A DNA stretch of 10,960 bases from positions 1 to 10,960 of the forward strand of contig DFDT01000009.1 in assembly GCA_002368865.1 (NCBI GenBank). Reading direction: 5' to 3'. Numbering within the stretch: the first letter of the stretch is position 1; each line of letters begins with the position of its first letter. Both the position numbers and the translations under genes were made by a program. Source of the stretch: Lachnospiraceae bacterium UBA3821 (GTDB lineage Bacteria > Bacillota > Clostridia > Lachnospirales > Lachnospiraceae). Shown here piece after piece: positions 1 through 6,853 of this stretch. Below the pieces are notes generated by a model that saw nothing but the letters and a program-made list of their open reading frames with translations, ran no database searches and was not told the origin of the DNA.

Positions 1-680
1 ATTTTCTGTATGCACAGAGACAGGCGATTAGCAAATGCATGACAGAAATTTCTGTGGAACCGACAGAGGAGCGGATCGCGAAATACAGTGAGATCAATGA
101 TGGATATTGGAAACGACTGGAACTGGGAGAGGTGACAAAGGAGCAGCTGCTTGTGGGGCGCTTCACCAGTTTCTTTGCGTTTTACGGTATTACCGGCGTG
201 GATGTGAATGCTTTTCGTGCATCTTATCAGAATACGCTGGCAAACGTATTTGCATATCAGGAGAATTCGCTGGAAATCTGCAGGGAGATTAAGGAGCAGG
301 GGCAGGTCAGACAATATGTGATCACCAACGGGATTACATCGGTCCAGAGGAATAAGTTGGAACTCTCCGGGTTTGCGGAACTGATGGAGGATATTTTTAT
401 CTCCGAGCAGATCGGGGTGCCAAAGCCGCAAAAGGGCTTTTTTGATTATTGTCTGGCAAAGCTTGCACAGTCCGGGCTGACCGATCCGGGCAGACTGTTG
501 ATCGTGGGAGACTCGCTGACCAGCGATATCAAAGGCGGCGTTTTGAGCGGAATTTCCACCTGCTGGTACAGACCGGAGGGCGCGCTGGAAAAGGCTCCTT
601 CGCTGCGGGAGATTTATGACCGATATCGCCCCACGTACGAGATCAGCCGTCTGGAACAGTTGAAAGAGATTTTAGATTGA
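1..680 (+). CDS. YjjG-like HAD-superfamily nucleotidase/phosphatase, 5' partial
   Basis: This is the C-terminal part of a haloacid-dehalogenase (HAD) hydrolase most like the YjjG group of pyrimidine 5'-nucleotidases, which dephosphorylate (often non-canonical) nucleoside monophosphates in the cytoplasm. The frame stays open to the window edge (first full codon at 3). The residues before the ATG at 39 fit the helical cap region of this family, so 39 is probably internal and the true start lies upstream. Visible HAD motifs are VITNG (motif II, Thr codon 324-326), the motif III lysine in KPQK (423-425), and motif IV VGDSLTSD with acidic codons at 510-512 and 525-527. The motif I DxDxT nucleophile is not seen because it would lie before the window. 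The next gene follows after 30 nt, so the two may be co-transcribed. The substrate is inferred from family resemblance only. Confidence 0.85.
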   Translation, partial: FLYAQRQAISKCMTEISVEPTEERIAKYSEINDGYWKRLELGEVTKEQLLVGRFTSFFAFYGITGVDVNAFRASYQNTLANVFAYQENSLEICREIKEQGQVRQYVITNGITSVQRNKLELSGFAELMEDIFISEQIGVPKPQKGFFDYCLAKLAQSGLTDPGRLLIVGDSLTSDIKGGVLSGISTCWYRPEGALEKAPSLREIYDRYRPTYEISRLEQLKEILD

Positions 681-710
681 TTCGGGCAAAAAGCGGAGCA
701 GACGAAGCAT

Positions 711-1694
711 ATGGCAAAATCAGAGGGACAAAAGGTTAAAATTTTATATATTCTGAAAATACTGGAAGAATTCACGGATGAAGATCATCCCATGACTACG
801 GCTGACCTGATAAAACATCTGGAAGCGCAGGGGATTTCCTGTGAACGGAAGACGATATACAGTGATATTGCGCAGCTGAATGATTTCGGATATGATATCG
901 TTCAGGTGTCCAACCGCAAGGGCGGCGGCTATTATTTTGCCAGCCGGGAATTTGAGGTCGCGGAATTAAAACTTCTGGTGGATGTGGTGCAGTCTTCCCG
1001 TTTTATCACGGTCAAGAAGTCCCGTGAACTGATCAAGAAGCTGGAGAAAAAGGCCGGAAAATACGATGCCGGGAAACTGCAGCGCCAGGTTTATGTGGCG
1101 GGGCGGATCAAGACGGAAAATGAGAGTATCTATTACAGTGTGGACAGCATTCACAGAGCAATCCAGGAAAACCGGCAGATCAGTTTTACCTATCTGGAAT
1201 GGAATCTGAAGAAACAGCTGATTCCCAAAGGAGAACAGAGAAAGGTCAGCCCATGGGCGTTGATCTATCGGGATGAAAATTATTATCTGGCGGCTTATGA
1301 GAGTGTGAGCGGTCTGCTGAAACATTATCGCGTGGATAAGATGGGCTCCGTTACGATCCTGGAGGAAAAGCGGGAAGGGATGGAGCTGTTTGAACAAACA
1401 GATCTGGCAGCGTATACGAACCGTACCTTCGGGATGTTTGGCGGAGAGACGGAAACCGTCACCTTGGGGATGCCGGATCGGCTGGTGGGTGTGGTGCTGG
1501 ACCGGTTTGGAAAAGAAGCGGATCTGCGCTCTATGGGGGACGGCACATTTCGGGTTCGGGCCAAAGTGGCGGTCAGCGGTCAGTTCTTTGGGTGGCTGGC
1601 CGGACTCGGTGCAGAGGCGAAAATTATTTCACCGGACAGTGTAAAGAAACAGTATATGGACTGGCTGACGGAGATTGTGTCAAGTATAAAATAA
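711..1694 (+). CDS. HTH/WYL-domain transcriptional regulator
   Basis: The 327-residue product has the layout of DeoR-like WYL regulators. An N-terminal winged helix-turn-helix (about residues 9-70, with the GGGYYF wing near 67-72) is followed by a WYL domain and a C-terminal WCX-type extension. The WYL core is seen as SPWALIY (180-186), the strand ENYYLAAY, and HYRVDKM (from 205). WYL domains are thought to bind small ligands or nucleic acid, and such proteins repress or activate genes. The target here is unknown. The ATG at 711 has a GGAG at 695-698 with a rather long 12-nt spacer, but the HTH starts right after it and no better start is seen. It lies 30 nt after the HAD gene and is followed at once by a strong terminator, so the two probably form one transcript end. 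Confidence 0.9.
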   Translation: MAKSEGQKVKILYILKILEEFTDEDHPMTTADLIKHLEAQGISCERKTIYSDIAQLNDFGYDIVQVSNRKGGGYYFASREFEVAELKLLVDVVQSSRFITVKKSRELIKKLEKKAGKYDAGKLQRQVYVAGRIKTENESIYYSVDSIHRAIQENRQISFTYLEWNLKKQLIPKGEQRKVSPWALIYRDENYYLAAYESVSGLLKHYRVDKMGSVTILEEKREGMELFEQTDLAAYTNRTFGMFGGETETVTLGMPDRLVGVVLDRFGKEADLRSMGDGTFRVRAKVAVSGQFFGWLAGLGAEAKIISPDSVKKQYMDWLTEIVSSIK

Positions 1695-1695
1695 C

Positions 1696-1727
1696 AAAAA
1701 GATGTCTAAAATTTAGACATCTTTTTT
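1696..1727 (+). terminator. Intrinsic terminator after the WYL regulator
   Basis: The arms GATGTCTAAA (1701-1710) and TTTAGACATC (1712-1721) are perfect complements. They are extended by A5 before and T5 after, and a T run follows to 1727. In practice the innermost base pairs open to give a 3-5 nt loop. The A tract on the left makes it potentially active on both strands. It separates the HAD/WYL transcript from nrdD. Confidence 0.9.
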
Positions 1728-1752
1728 GTTAGATTTTTTGCAGGCGGATGCG

Positions 1753-1781
1753 TTGACAAGGAGAAGATAGTTTCCTATACT
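1753..1781 (+). promoter_or_regulatory. Sigma-A-type promoter of nrdD-nrdG-dut
   Basis: TTGACA at 1753-1758 and TATACT at 1776-1781 are separated by 17 bp, close to the vegetative consensus. Transcription would start near 1788, leaving a leader of about 88 nt before the nrdD start. Two NrdR-like palindromes lie immediately downstream. A TATATT inside the second palindrome (1829-1834) could be a second -10, but it lacks a properly spaced -35. Confidence 0.75.
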
Positions 1782-1792
1782 TGTACATAGTG

Positions 1793-1808
1793 GCACAATA
1801 TGTTGAAT
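1793..1808 (+). promoter_or_regulatory. NrdR box 1 (candidate operator)
   Basis: The 16-mer GCACAATATGTTGAAT has the core C-A-A-T-A-T-G-T-T-G (1796-1805). As I recall the NrdR consensus (acaCwAtATaTwGtgt), the core matches at all but one position. NrdR is a zinc-finger/ATP-cone repressor of ribonucleotide reductase genes that binds paired boxes. The site lies just after the expected transcription start. Confidence 0.65.
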
Positions 1809-1822
1809 TTTGGAATTAAATA

Positions 1823-1838
1823 ACACCATATATTGTAT
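1823..1838 (+). promoter_or_regulatory. NrdR box 2 (candidate operator)
   Basis: ACACCATATATTGTAT is the stronger of two tandem palindromes and agrees with the recalled NrdR consensus at nearly every position. Its core (1826-1835) is 30 bp downstream of the first core, about three helical turns, so both sites would face the same side of the DNA as expected for a cooperative pair. Confidence 0.75.
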
Positions 1839-1875
1839 TTTGCCAGCCACGAACAAGGGAAAGAAGGGGACAGAT

Positions 1876-4065
1876 ATGAGCAGTAATTTTGACCAGACCA
1901 CCAGCCAGGACATTGATTTTGGGGCGGAGTACAAGCCGGCGAAAAACGTGTATGTGATCAAAAAGGACGGCAGCAAGGAAGCCTTTAATGTCCAGAAGGT
2001 GATCAATGCTGTGGGCAAGAGCGCCTACAGGGCTTTGACCAAATTTACCAAAGACGAAGAGCGCAAAATCTGCCAGTACGTGGTAGATAAGGTGAATGAA
2101 CTGGAGGCAGATGAGATCCCCATTCCGATCATGCATAATATTGTGGAGAGCGCCCTGGAGCAGGTGAAGCCCATCGTGGCAAAGAGCTACAGAGACTACC
2201 GCAATTATAAGCAGGATTTTGTCCGCATGCTGGATGATGTATACAAAAAAAGCCAGTCTATCATGTACATCGGGGACAAGGAAAACGCAAACACGGATTC
2301 GGCTTTGGTTTCCACCAAGCGGAGTCTGATCTTTAACCAGTTGAACAAAGAACTGTATCAGAAGTTCTTTTTGACCACGGAAGAGATCCAGGCCTGCAGG
2401 GACGGCTATATTTATGTCCATGATATGTCTGCCAGAAGGGATACCATGAACTGCTGTCTGTTTGACGTGCAGAATGTGCTGACCGGCGGGTTTGAGATGG
2501 GCAACATCTGGTATAACGAGCCGAAATCTCTGGATGTGGCGTTTGATGTTATCGGTGATATTGTGCTCAGCGCGGCCAGCCAGCAGTACGGCGGTTTCAC
2601 GGTGCCCAGTGTGGATCTGATCCTGGAGCCCTATGCAGAAAAGTCTTATAAGAGAAATCTGGAGAAATATAAGAGACTTGGGATTTCTGACGAGAAGGCG
2701 GAAGAAGAAAGCTACAATGATGTGGTGAAGGAATATGAACAGGGCTTCCAGGGGTGGGAGTATAAGTTCAATACGGTCGCATCCAGCAGAGGAGATTATC
2801 CGTTCATCACGGTGACGGCGGGAACCGGAACCGGAAGATTTGCAAAGCTGGCAACCATTACCATGCTGCGTGTCCGGAAAGAAGGACAGGGGAAAAAGGA
2901 TCACAAGAAACCGGTTCTTTTCCCGAAAATTGTATTTTTGTATGATGAGAAGCTGCATGGACCCGGCGGGGAGCTGGAGGATGTGTTCAATGCGGGAGTG
3001 GAATGTTCCGCAAAGACCATGTATCCGGATTGGCTGAGCCTGACCGGTAAGGGTTATGTGGCAAGCATGTATAAGCAGTACGGCAGGATTGTGTCTCCGA
3101 TGGGGTGCAGAGCCTTTTTGTCCCCCTGGTATGAGAGAGGCGGCATGCATCCTGCGGATGATCAGGACAAGCCGATCTTTGTGGGGCGGTTTAATATCGG
3201 TGCGGTATCTCTGCATCTGCCCATGATTCTGGCAAAGTCCCGTAAAGAGAGCAGGGATTTCTATGAGGTGCTGGATTATTATCTGAATCTGATTCGCCAG
3301 CTGCACATCCGGACTTATGCTTACCTGGGTGAGATGCGTGCCTCCACGAATCCGCTGGCCTATTGCGAGGGCGGTTTTCTGGGCGGCCACTTAAAATTGA
3401 CTGACAAGATCAAGCCGCTATTAAAGTCTGCCACCGCAAGCTTCGGCATTACGGCGCTGAATGAGTTACAGGAGCTGTACAATGGAAAATCTCTTGTGGA
3501 AGACGGAGAGTTTGCATTGGAAGTGATGGAGCACATCAATAAGCGCATCAGTGAGTTTAAGGAGGCGGACGGCAATTTGTACGCTATTTACGGCACGCCC
3601 GCGGAGAACCTCTGCGGTCTGCAGGTCAAGCAGTTTAGAAAGAAGTACGGTATTGTGGAGGGGGTTTCCGACAGAGAATATGTATCCAACAGCTTCCATT
3701 GCCATGTGACGGAGGATATTACCCCGATCCAGAAACAGGATCTGGAGGACAGGTTCTGGGATCTGAGTAATGGCGGTAAGATACAGTATGTGAAATATCC
3801 CATCGATTACAATATTGAGGCGGTGAAGACACTGATTCACAGAGCGATGGATATGGGATTTTACGAGGGCGTGAATCTCTCGCTTGCCTATTGTGATGAT
3901 TGCGGTCATCAGGAACTGGAGATGGATGTCTGCCCGAAGTGCGGCAGCCGCAATCTGACCAAGATTGACAGAATGAACGGTTATCTGTCCTACTCTCGTG
4001 TGCATGGAGACACCAGGCTCAATGACGCCAAGATGGCGGAGATCGCTGAGCGGAAGAGTATGTAA
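1876..4065 (+). CDS. nrdD: Anaerobic (class III) ribonucleoside-triphosphate reductase
   Basis: This 729-residue cytoplasmic enzyme reduces ribonucleoside triphosphates to dNTPs under anoxia, using a glycyl radical installed by NrdG. An N-terminal ATP-cone allosteric domain (about residues 25-115) precedes the catalytic barrel. The NCCLF pair (Cys193/Cys194) and the GCRAFL loop (Cys411) match the conserved active-site cysteine regions. A C-terminal zinc site is seen as Cys673-x2-Cys676 and Cys686-x2-Cys689. The radical glycine is Gly702 in RMNGYL, where many homologues have Cys just before it. I chose ATG 1876 because GAAGGGG (1863-1869) sits 6 nt upstream. A TTG at 1810 in the same frame lies between the two operator boxes and lacks a ribosome site. 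nrdG follows after 36 nt. Probable control is NrdR repression plus dATP/ATP binding to the cone. Confidence 0.97.
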   Translation: MSSNFDQTTSQDIDFGAEYKPAKNVYVIKKDGSKEAFNVQKVINAVGKSAYRALTKFTKDEERKICQYVVDKVNELEADEIPIPIMHNIVESALEQVKPIVAKSYRDYRNYKQDFVRMLDDVYKKSQSIMYIGDKENANTDSALVSTKRSLIFNQLNKELYQKFFLTTEEIQACRDGYIYVHDMSARRDTMNCCLFDVQNVLTGGFEMGNIWYNEPKSLDVAFDVIGDIVLSAASQQYGGFTVPSVDLILEPYAEKSYKRNLEKYKRLGISDEKAEEESYNDVVKEYEQGFQGWEYKFNTVASSRGDYPFITVTAGTGTGRFAKLATITMLRVRKEGQGKKDHKKPVLFPKIVFLYDEKLHGPGGELEDVFNAGVECSAKTMYPDWLSLTGKGYVASMYKQYGRIVSPMGCRAFLSPWYERGGMHPADDQDKPIFVGRFNIGAVSLHLPMILAKSRKESRDFYEVLDYYLNLIRQLHIRTYAYLGEMRASTNPLAYCEGGFLGGHLKLTDKIKPLLKSATASFGITALNELQELYNGKSLVEDGEFALEVMEHINKRISEFKEADGNLYAIYGTPAENLCGLQVKQFRKKYGIVEGVSDREYVSNSFHCHVTEDITPIQKQDLEDRFWDLSNGGKIQYVKYPIDYNIEAVKTLIHRAMDMGFYEGVNLSLAYCDDCGHQELEMDVCPKCGSRNLTKIDRMNGYLSYSRVHGDTRLNDAKMAEIAERKSM

Positions 4066-4101
4066 GAGTGTGCGTGAATGAGAGCGGGGGAGTAAACAGA
4101 C

Positions 4102-4689
4102 ATGAGATATCACAATATCACGAAAGATGATATGTTGAACGGCGACGGCCTGCGCGTGGTGCTGTGGGTAGCCGGCTGCAATCATTGCTGTAAAGGCTGC
4201 CAGAATCCGATCACCTGGGATCCGGACGGCGGGCTGTTATTTGACGACAAGGCAAAGCAGGAAATTTTTGAACAGTTGGATAAAAGCTATATTTCGGGAA
4301 TCACGTTTTCCGGCGGAGATCCGCTGCATCCGGCAAACCGGTTGGACGTGAAGAATCTTATCATTGAGATCAAAGAGAAATACCCGAATAAGACCATCTG
4401 GCTCTATACGGGAGACACCTGGGAAAATATCATACATTATTCCATCTGGCCTTATGTGGATGTAGTGGTGGACGGAGAATTTGAGCTGGATAAGCGGGAT
4501 GTGAAGCTTCTCTGGAAAGGAAGCCGGAATCAGCGTGTGATCGATGTGCAGGCAACCTTGCAGAAGATGAAAGAGCAGGGAGAGGATGCGGCACCGGTGC
4601 TGCATTGCCCGGATTATTCCAATGAGAAGGATGAGCGGGAGGCCAGACAGACCATGCAGGATATGCCGATGACGTCGTGTCTGCTGTAG
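4102..4689 (+). CDS. nrdG: Anaerobic ribonucleotide reductase activating protein (radical SAM)
   Basis: NrdG is the radical-SAM activase that uses a [4Fe-4S] cluster and S-adenosylmethionine to abstract hydrogen from the C-terminal glycine of NrdD. The cluster motif CxxxCxxC is seen as Cys26, Cys30 and Cys33 within GCNHCCKGC, and the SAM-contacting FSGGDPL segment follows at about residues 71-77. WLYTGDTWE and VDVVVDGEFE are typical family segments. The start has GGGGGAG (4086-4092) 9 nt upstream. At 195 residues it is longer than E. coli NrdG (about 154). The extra length is a hydrophilic C-terminal tail after about residue 155 with further cysteines (169, 193), for which I can assign no role. 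It lies 36 nt after nrdD and 27 nt before dut, so co-transcription is likely. Confidence 0.96.
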   Translation: MRYHNITKDDMLNGDGLRVVLWVAGCNHCCKGCQNPITWDPDGGLLFDDKAKQEIFEQLDKSYISGITFSGGDPLHPANRLDVKNLIIEIKEKYPNKTIWLYTGDTWENIIHYSIWPYVDVVVDGEFELDKRDVKLLWKGSRNQRVIDVQATLQKMKEQGEDAAPVLHCPDYSNEKDEREARQTMQDMPMTSCLL

Positions 4690-4716
4690 CAGAAAAAAGA
4701 TAAGTGAGGACAGACT

Positions 4717-5229
4717 ATGCAGAGGATTGCGCAGTTTTTTAAGGTGAGCCAGCAGAATTTTGTAAATGCGATGAAGGAGGATTTCCCGCAGTATACGGAG
4801 GAGGATATCAAAGATATGTATGAGTCTTTGAGCCTTCCGAAGCGGGCCACCAGCGGGAGTGCGGGGTATGACTTCTTTGCACCGTTTGCGTTTTCTCTGC
4901 CGCCGGGAGCGACCATCAAAATCCCCACGGGAATCCGGGCGAAGATGGATGAAAACTGGGTGTTGAAGATTTACCCCAGAAGCGGGCTGGGTTTCAAGTT
5001 CCGACTGCAGATGAATAATACGGTGGGCATTATTGACAGCGATTATTTTAACTCCGACAATGAGGGGCACATTTTCCTGAAACTGACCAACGATTCCAAT
5101 GAGGGAAAGACTGTGGAGGTCGCGGCGGGAACGGGACTGGTACAGGGAATCTTTCTGGAGTATGGGATCACGGTGGATGACGATGCGGACGGTGTGCGGA
5201 ACGGCGGGTTCGGAAGTACGACGAAGTAG
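4717..5229 (+). CDS. dut: dUTP diphosphatase (trimeric dUTPase family)
   Basis: The 170-residue product hydrolyses dUTP to dUMP and pyrophosphate, keeping uracil out of DNA and feeding thymidylate synthesis. All five dUTPase motifs can be read in order: AGYDFFAP (49-56), YPRSGLGF with Arg88 and Ser89, VGIIDSDYF with Asp107 and Tyr110, VQGIFLEY, and the glycine-rich C-terminal arm RNGGFGSTTK (161-170), whose Phe165 should stack on uracil. Motif III (D-x2-Y) supports dUTPase over dCTP deaminase, although the bifunctional deaminase family shares the fold. About 40 residues precede motif I (MQRIAQFF onward, helical-looking), a longer lead than in compact dUTPases. The start has GTGAGGA (4704-4710) 6 nt upstream. 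Its place behind nrdDG fits a dNTP-supply operon. Confidence 0.9.
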   Translation: MQRIAQFFKVSQQNFVNAMKEDFPQYTEEDIKDMYESLSLPKRATSGSAGYDFFAPFAFSLPPGATIKIPTGIRAKMDENWVLKIYPRSGLGFKFRLQMNNTVGIIDSDYFNSDNEGHIFLKLTNDSNEGKTVEVAAGTGLVQGIFLEYGITVDDDADGVRNGGFGSTTK

Positions 5230-5266
5230 ATTTTAATAAGAGAGAATAAGATGGATAAAAATTTCT

Positions 5267-5320
5267 TCCCGGGCGACACTAAAGGATAATGAAAAAGTGT
5301 TGCCCGGGAGGTTTTGTTTT
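5267..5320 (+). terminator. Hairpin plus T-rich tract ending the dut transcript; overlaps the next gene's RBS
   Basis: The left arm 5267-5280 (TCCCGGGCGACACT) pairs with 5296-5309 (AGTGTTGCCCGGGA) over 14 bp with one G-U pair. The loop is 15 nt and the T-rich stretch GTTTTGTTTT (5311-5320) follows. This is a good intrinsic terminator for nrdD-nrdG-dut. The right arm also contains most of GGGAGG (5306-5311), the best Shine-Dalgarno for the ATG at 5321, so the fold would hide that site in any read-through transcript. Confidence 0.75.
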
Positions 5321-6748
5321 ATGAGGAAAATCGGAGAACAACAGAATTTGTATGCAGATCTGCAGGCGAACAGGGATCGTATGGAGCATGTACTGGGATT
5401 AGCGCATAATTTTGACATCATACACCGCACCATGGCAATCGGTGACAGGAAGGCCTGTATGTATCTGGTCAATGGTTTGGGTAAGGATGATCTGCTGCAA
5501 AAGCTTTTACAGTTTTTTATCGGTCTGTCGCCGGAAAAGGTGCCCCAAGATGCGGATGGTTTTATTGAACATTGCATACCGCATGTGGAGGCGAACCCGG
5601 AGGCTGATGTTCAAAAGGTGTTGACGGCGCTTTTGTCCGGGATGTTTGTGCTTTTGGTGGACGGATATGAAAAAGCAGTTATTATAGATGCCAGAAATTA
5701 TCCTGCCCGCAGTGTGGAGGAACCGGAGAAAGATAAAGCACTGCGCGGTTCCAAGGATGGCTTCGTGGAGACTGTGGCGTTCAACACGGCGCTGATCCGC
5801 AGACGGATCCGGAGCGAAAAGCTGCGGATGGAGATCCGGAAGGTGGGGGAATGCTCCCAGACGGATGTGGTGCTCTGCTATATGACTGACAGAGTAGATG
5901 AGAAATTGCTGCAGGACATTCGACAGAAGGTCGCGGGGATTCAGACAGAATCCCTTACCATGAATCAGGAGAGTCTGGCGGAGTGTATTTATAAGCGGAA
6001 GTGGTTCAACCCATTTCCAAAATTTAAATATACAGAGCGACCGGATACTGCTGCGGCGCAGATTCTGGAGGGCAATATAGTCATTCTGGTGGACAATTCT
6101 CCGTCGGCCATGATCCTGCCGATCACGATATTTGATATTTTGGACGAGGCGGACGACTACTATTTTCCGCCAATCACCGGAACGTATCTGCGGCTGGCCC
6201 GGTTTGTGATCGCGGTTATGACCTATATCGTGACCCCGACCTATTTATTGCTCATGCAGCGGATGGAACTGGTGCCGGGGGGATTTGAGTTTATCGAATT
6301 GAAAGAGGCGCCCAATATTCCTTTGATCTGGCAGTTTCTGATCCTGGAACTGGCCATTGACGGACTGAAGCTGGCGGCAGTAAACACGCCCAGCATGCTC
6401 AGCACACCGTTGAGTGTCATGGCAGCGTTGGTGCTGGGGGAATTCTCCGTAAAAAGTGGCTGGTTTTCCAGCGAGGTGATGCTGTATATGGCGTTTGTGG
6501 CAATTGCCAACTATACCCAGGCCAATTATGAACTGGGATACGCGCTGAAATTCATGCGGGTGATTGCATTGATCGCTACGGCGGTGTTCGGGGTGTACGG
6601 GTATGTGGGGGCAATCGGTTTTGCCGTGTTTGCACTGCTCTGTAACCGGACCGTGGCGGGCAGAAGTTATCTGTATCCGCTGATTCCTTTCGATTGGAAG
6701 AAACTGAAAAGCCGGCTGTTCCGGAGACGTCATTTTCCTGTGTCGTAG
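5321..6748 (+). CDS. SpoVAF-like spore germination protein (GerA A-subunit family)
   Basis: The 475-residue product resembles SpoVAF and the A subunits of GerA-type nutrient germinant receptors, inner-membrane spore proteins that help trigger or amplify germination. The soluble N-terminal half carries family segments such as YPARSVEEPE, GSKDGFVETV, NTALIRRRIR and VDNSPSAMILP. The second half has about five hydrophobic membrane segments (roughly residues 285-450), with the FPPITGTYLR and NTPSMLSTPLS signatures. NFDIIHRTMAIGDR near the N terminus points to SpoVAF rather than to the nutrient receptors, which usually have a longer variable N terminus. No spoVAE or gerAB/gerAC partner is adjacent, so it is an orphan here. 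The ATG at 5321 has GGGAGG 9 nt upstream. A GTG at 5297 in frame inside the hairpin is an alternative. Expression is presumably forespore-specific, but I could not identify a sigma-G promoter. Confidence 0.88.
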   Translation: MRKIGEQQNLYADLQANRDRMEHVLGLAHNFDIIHRTMAIGDRKACMYLVNGLGKDDLLQKLLQFFIGLSPEKVPQDADGFIEHCIPHVEANPEADVQKVLTALLSGMFVLLVDGYEKAVIIDARNYPARSVEEPEKDKALRGSKDGFVETVAFNTALIRRRIRSEKLRMEIRKVGECSQTDVVLCYMTDRVDEKLLQDIRQKVAGIQTESLTMNQESLAECIYKRKWFNPFPKFKYTERPDTAAAQILEGNIVILVDNSPSAMILPITIFDILDEADDYYFPPITGTYLRLARFVIAVMTYIVTPTYLLLMQRMELVPGGFEFIELKEAPNIPLIWQFLILELAIDGLKLAAVNTPSMLSTPLSVMAALVLGEFSVKSGWFSSEVMLYMAFVAIANYTQANYELGYALKFMRVIALIATAVFGVYGYVGAIGFAVFALLCNRTVAGRSYLYPLIPFDWKKLKSRLFRRRHFPVS

Positions 6749-6784
6749 TTTTTGGATGCAACTCCCGGGCAGGTAATTATTTCG

Positions 6785-6812
6785 GCACAGATTTTCCACT
6801 TTTTCATACTAT
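6785..6812 (+). promoter_or_regulatory. Candidate mother-cell (sigma-E/sigma-K type) promoter of cotJABC
   Basis: CATACTAT at 6805-6812 fits the -10 of mother-cell sigma factors (CATANNNT for sigma-K, close to CATACANT for sigma-E). An upstream GCACA (6785-6789) gives a sigma-K-like AC with 16 bp to the -10. The -35 is poor for sigma-E. The predicted start near 6819 leaves about 35 nt to the cotJA ATG. In Bacillus subtilis the cotJ operon is sigma-E dependent, which is why this site is favoured. Confidence 0.45.
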
Positions 6813-6853
6813 GTTAGTAACCAAAACAATCATAAGTATGAGAGGAAAATCAT

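Noticed and set aside
1810..1875. Upstream TTG start for nrdD that would add 22 residues
   Set aside because: It lies between the two NrdR-like boxes with no ribosome-binding site, and the added residues do not look like a protein N terminus. ATG 1876 has a good GAAGGGG.
1816..3390. A 524-codon open frame on the - strand inside nrdD
   Set aside because: It lies wholly antisense to a well-conserved enzyme, shows no recognisable domain and has a low-complexity His/Ile-rich composition. It is a shadow of the codon bias in nrdD.
5230..5320. A sigma-G promoter for the SpoVAF-like gene
   Set aside because: GAATA and GGATA occur at 5244-5248 and 5253-5257 as possible -35 elements, but no matching -10 is found at 17-18 bp, so I do not list one.
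5301..6771. A 10-bp inverted repeat (TGCCCGGGAG at 5301-5310, CTCCCGGGCA at 6762-6771) flanking the SpoVAF-like gene, suggestive of a mobile unit or invertible segment
   Set aside because: The core CCCGGG is itself a palindrome and recurs elsewhere in the window (for example near 7857). No target duplication, recombinase or transposase is present, and one copy is explained by the dut terminator.
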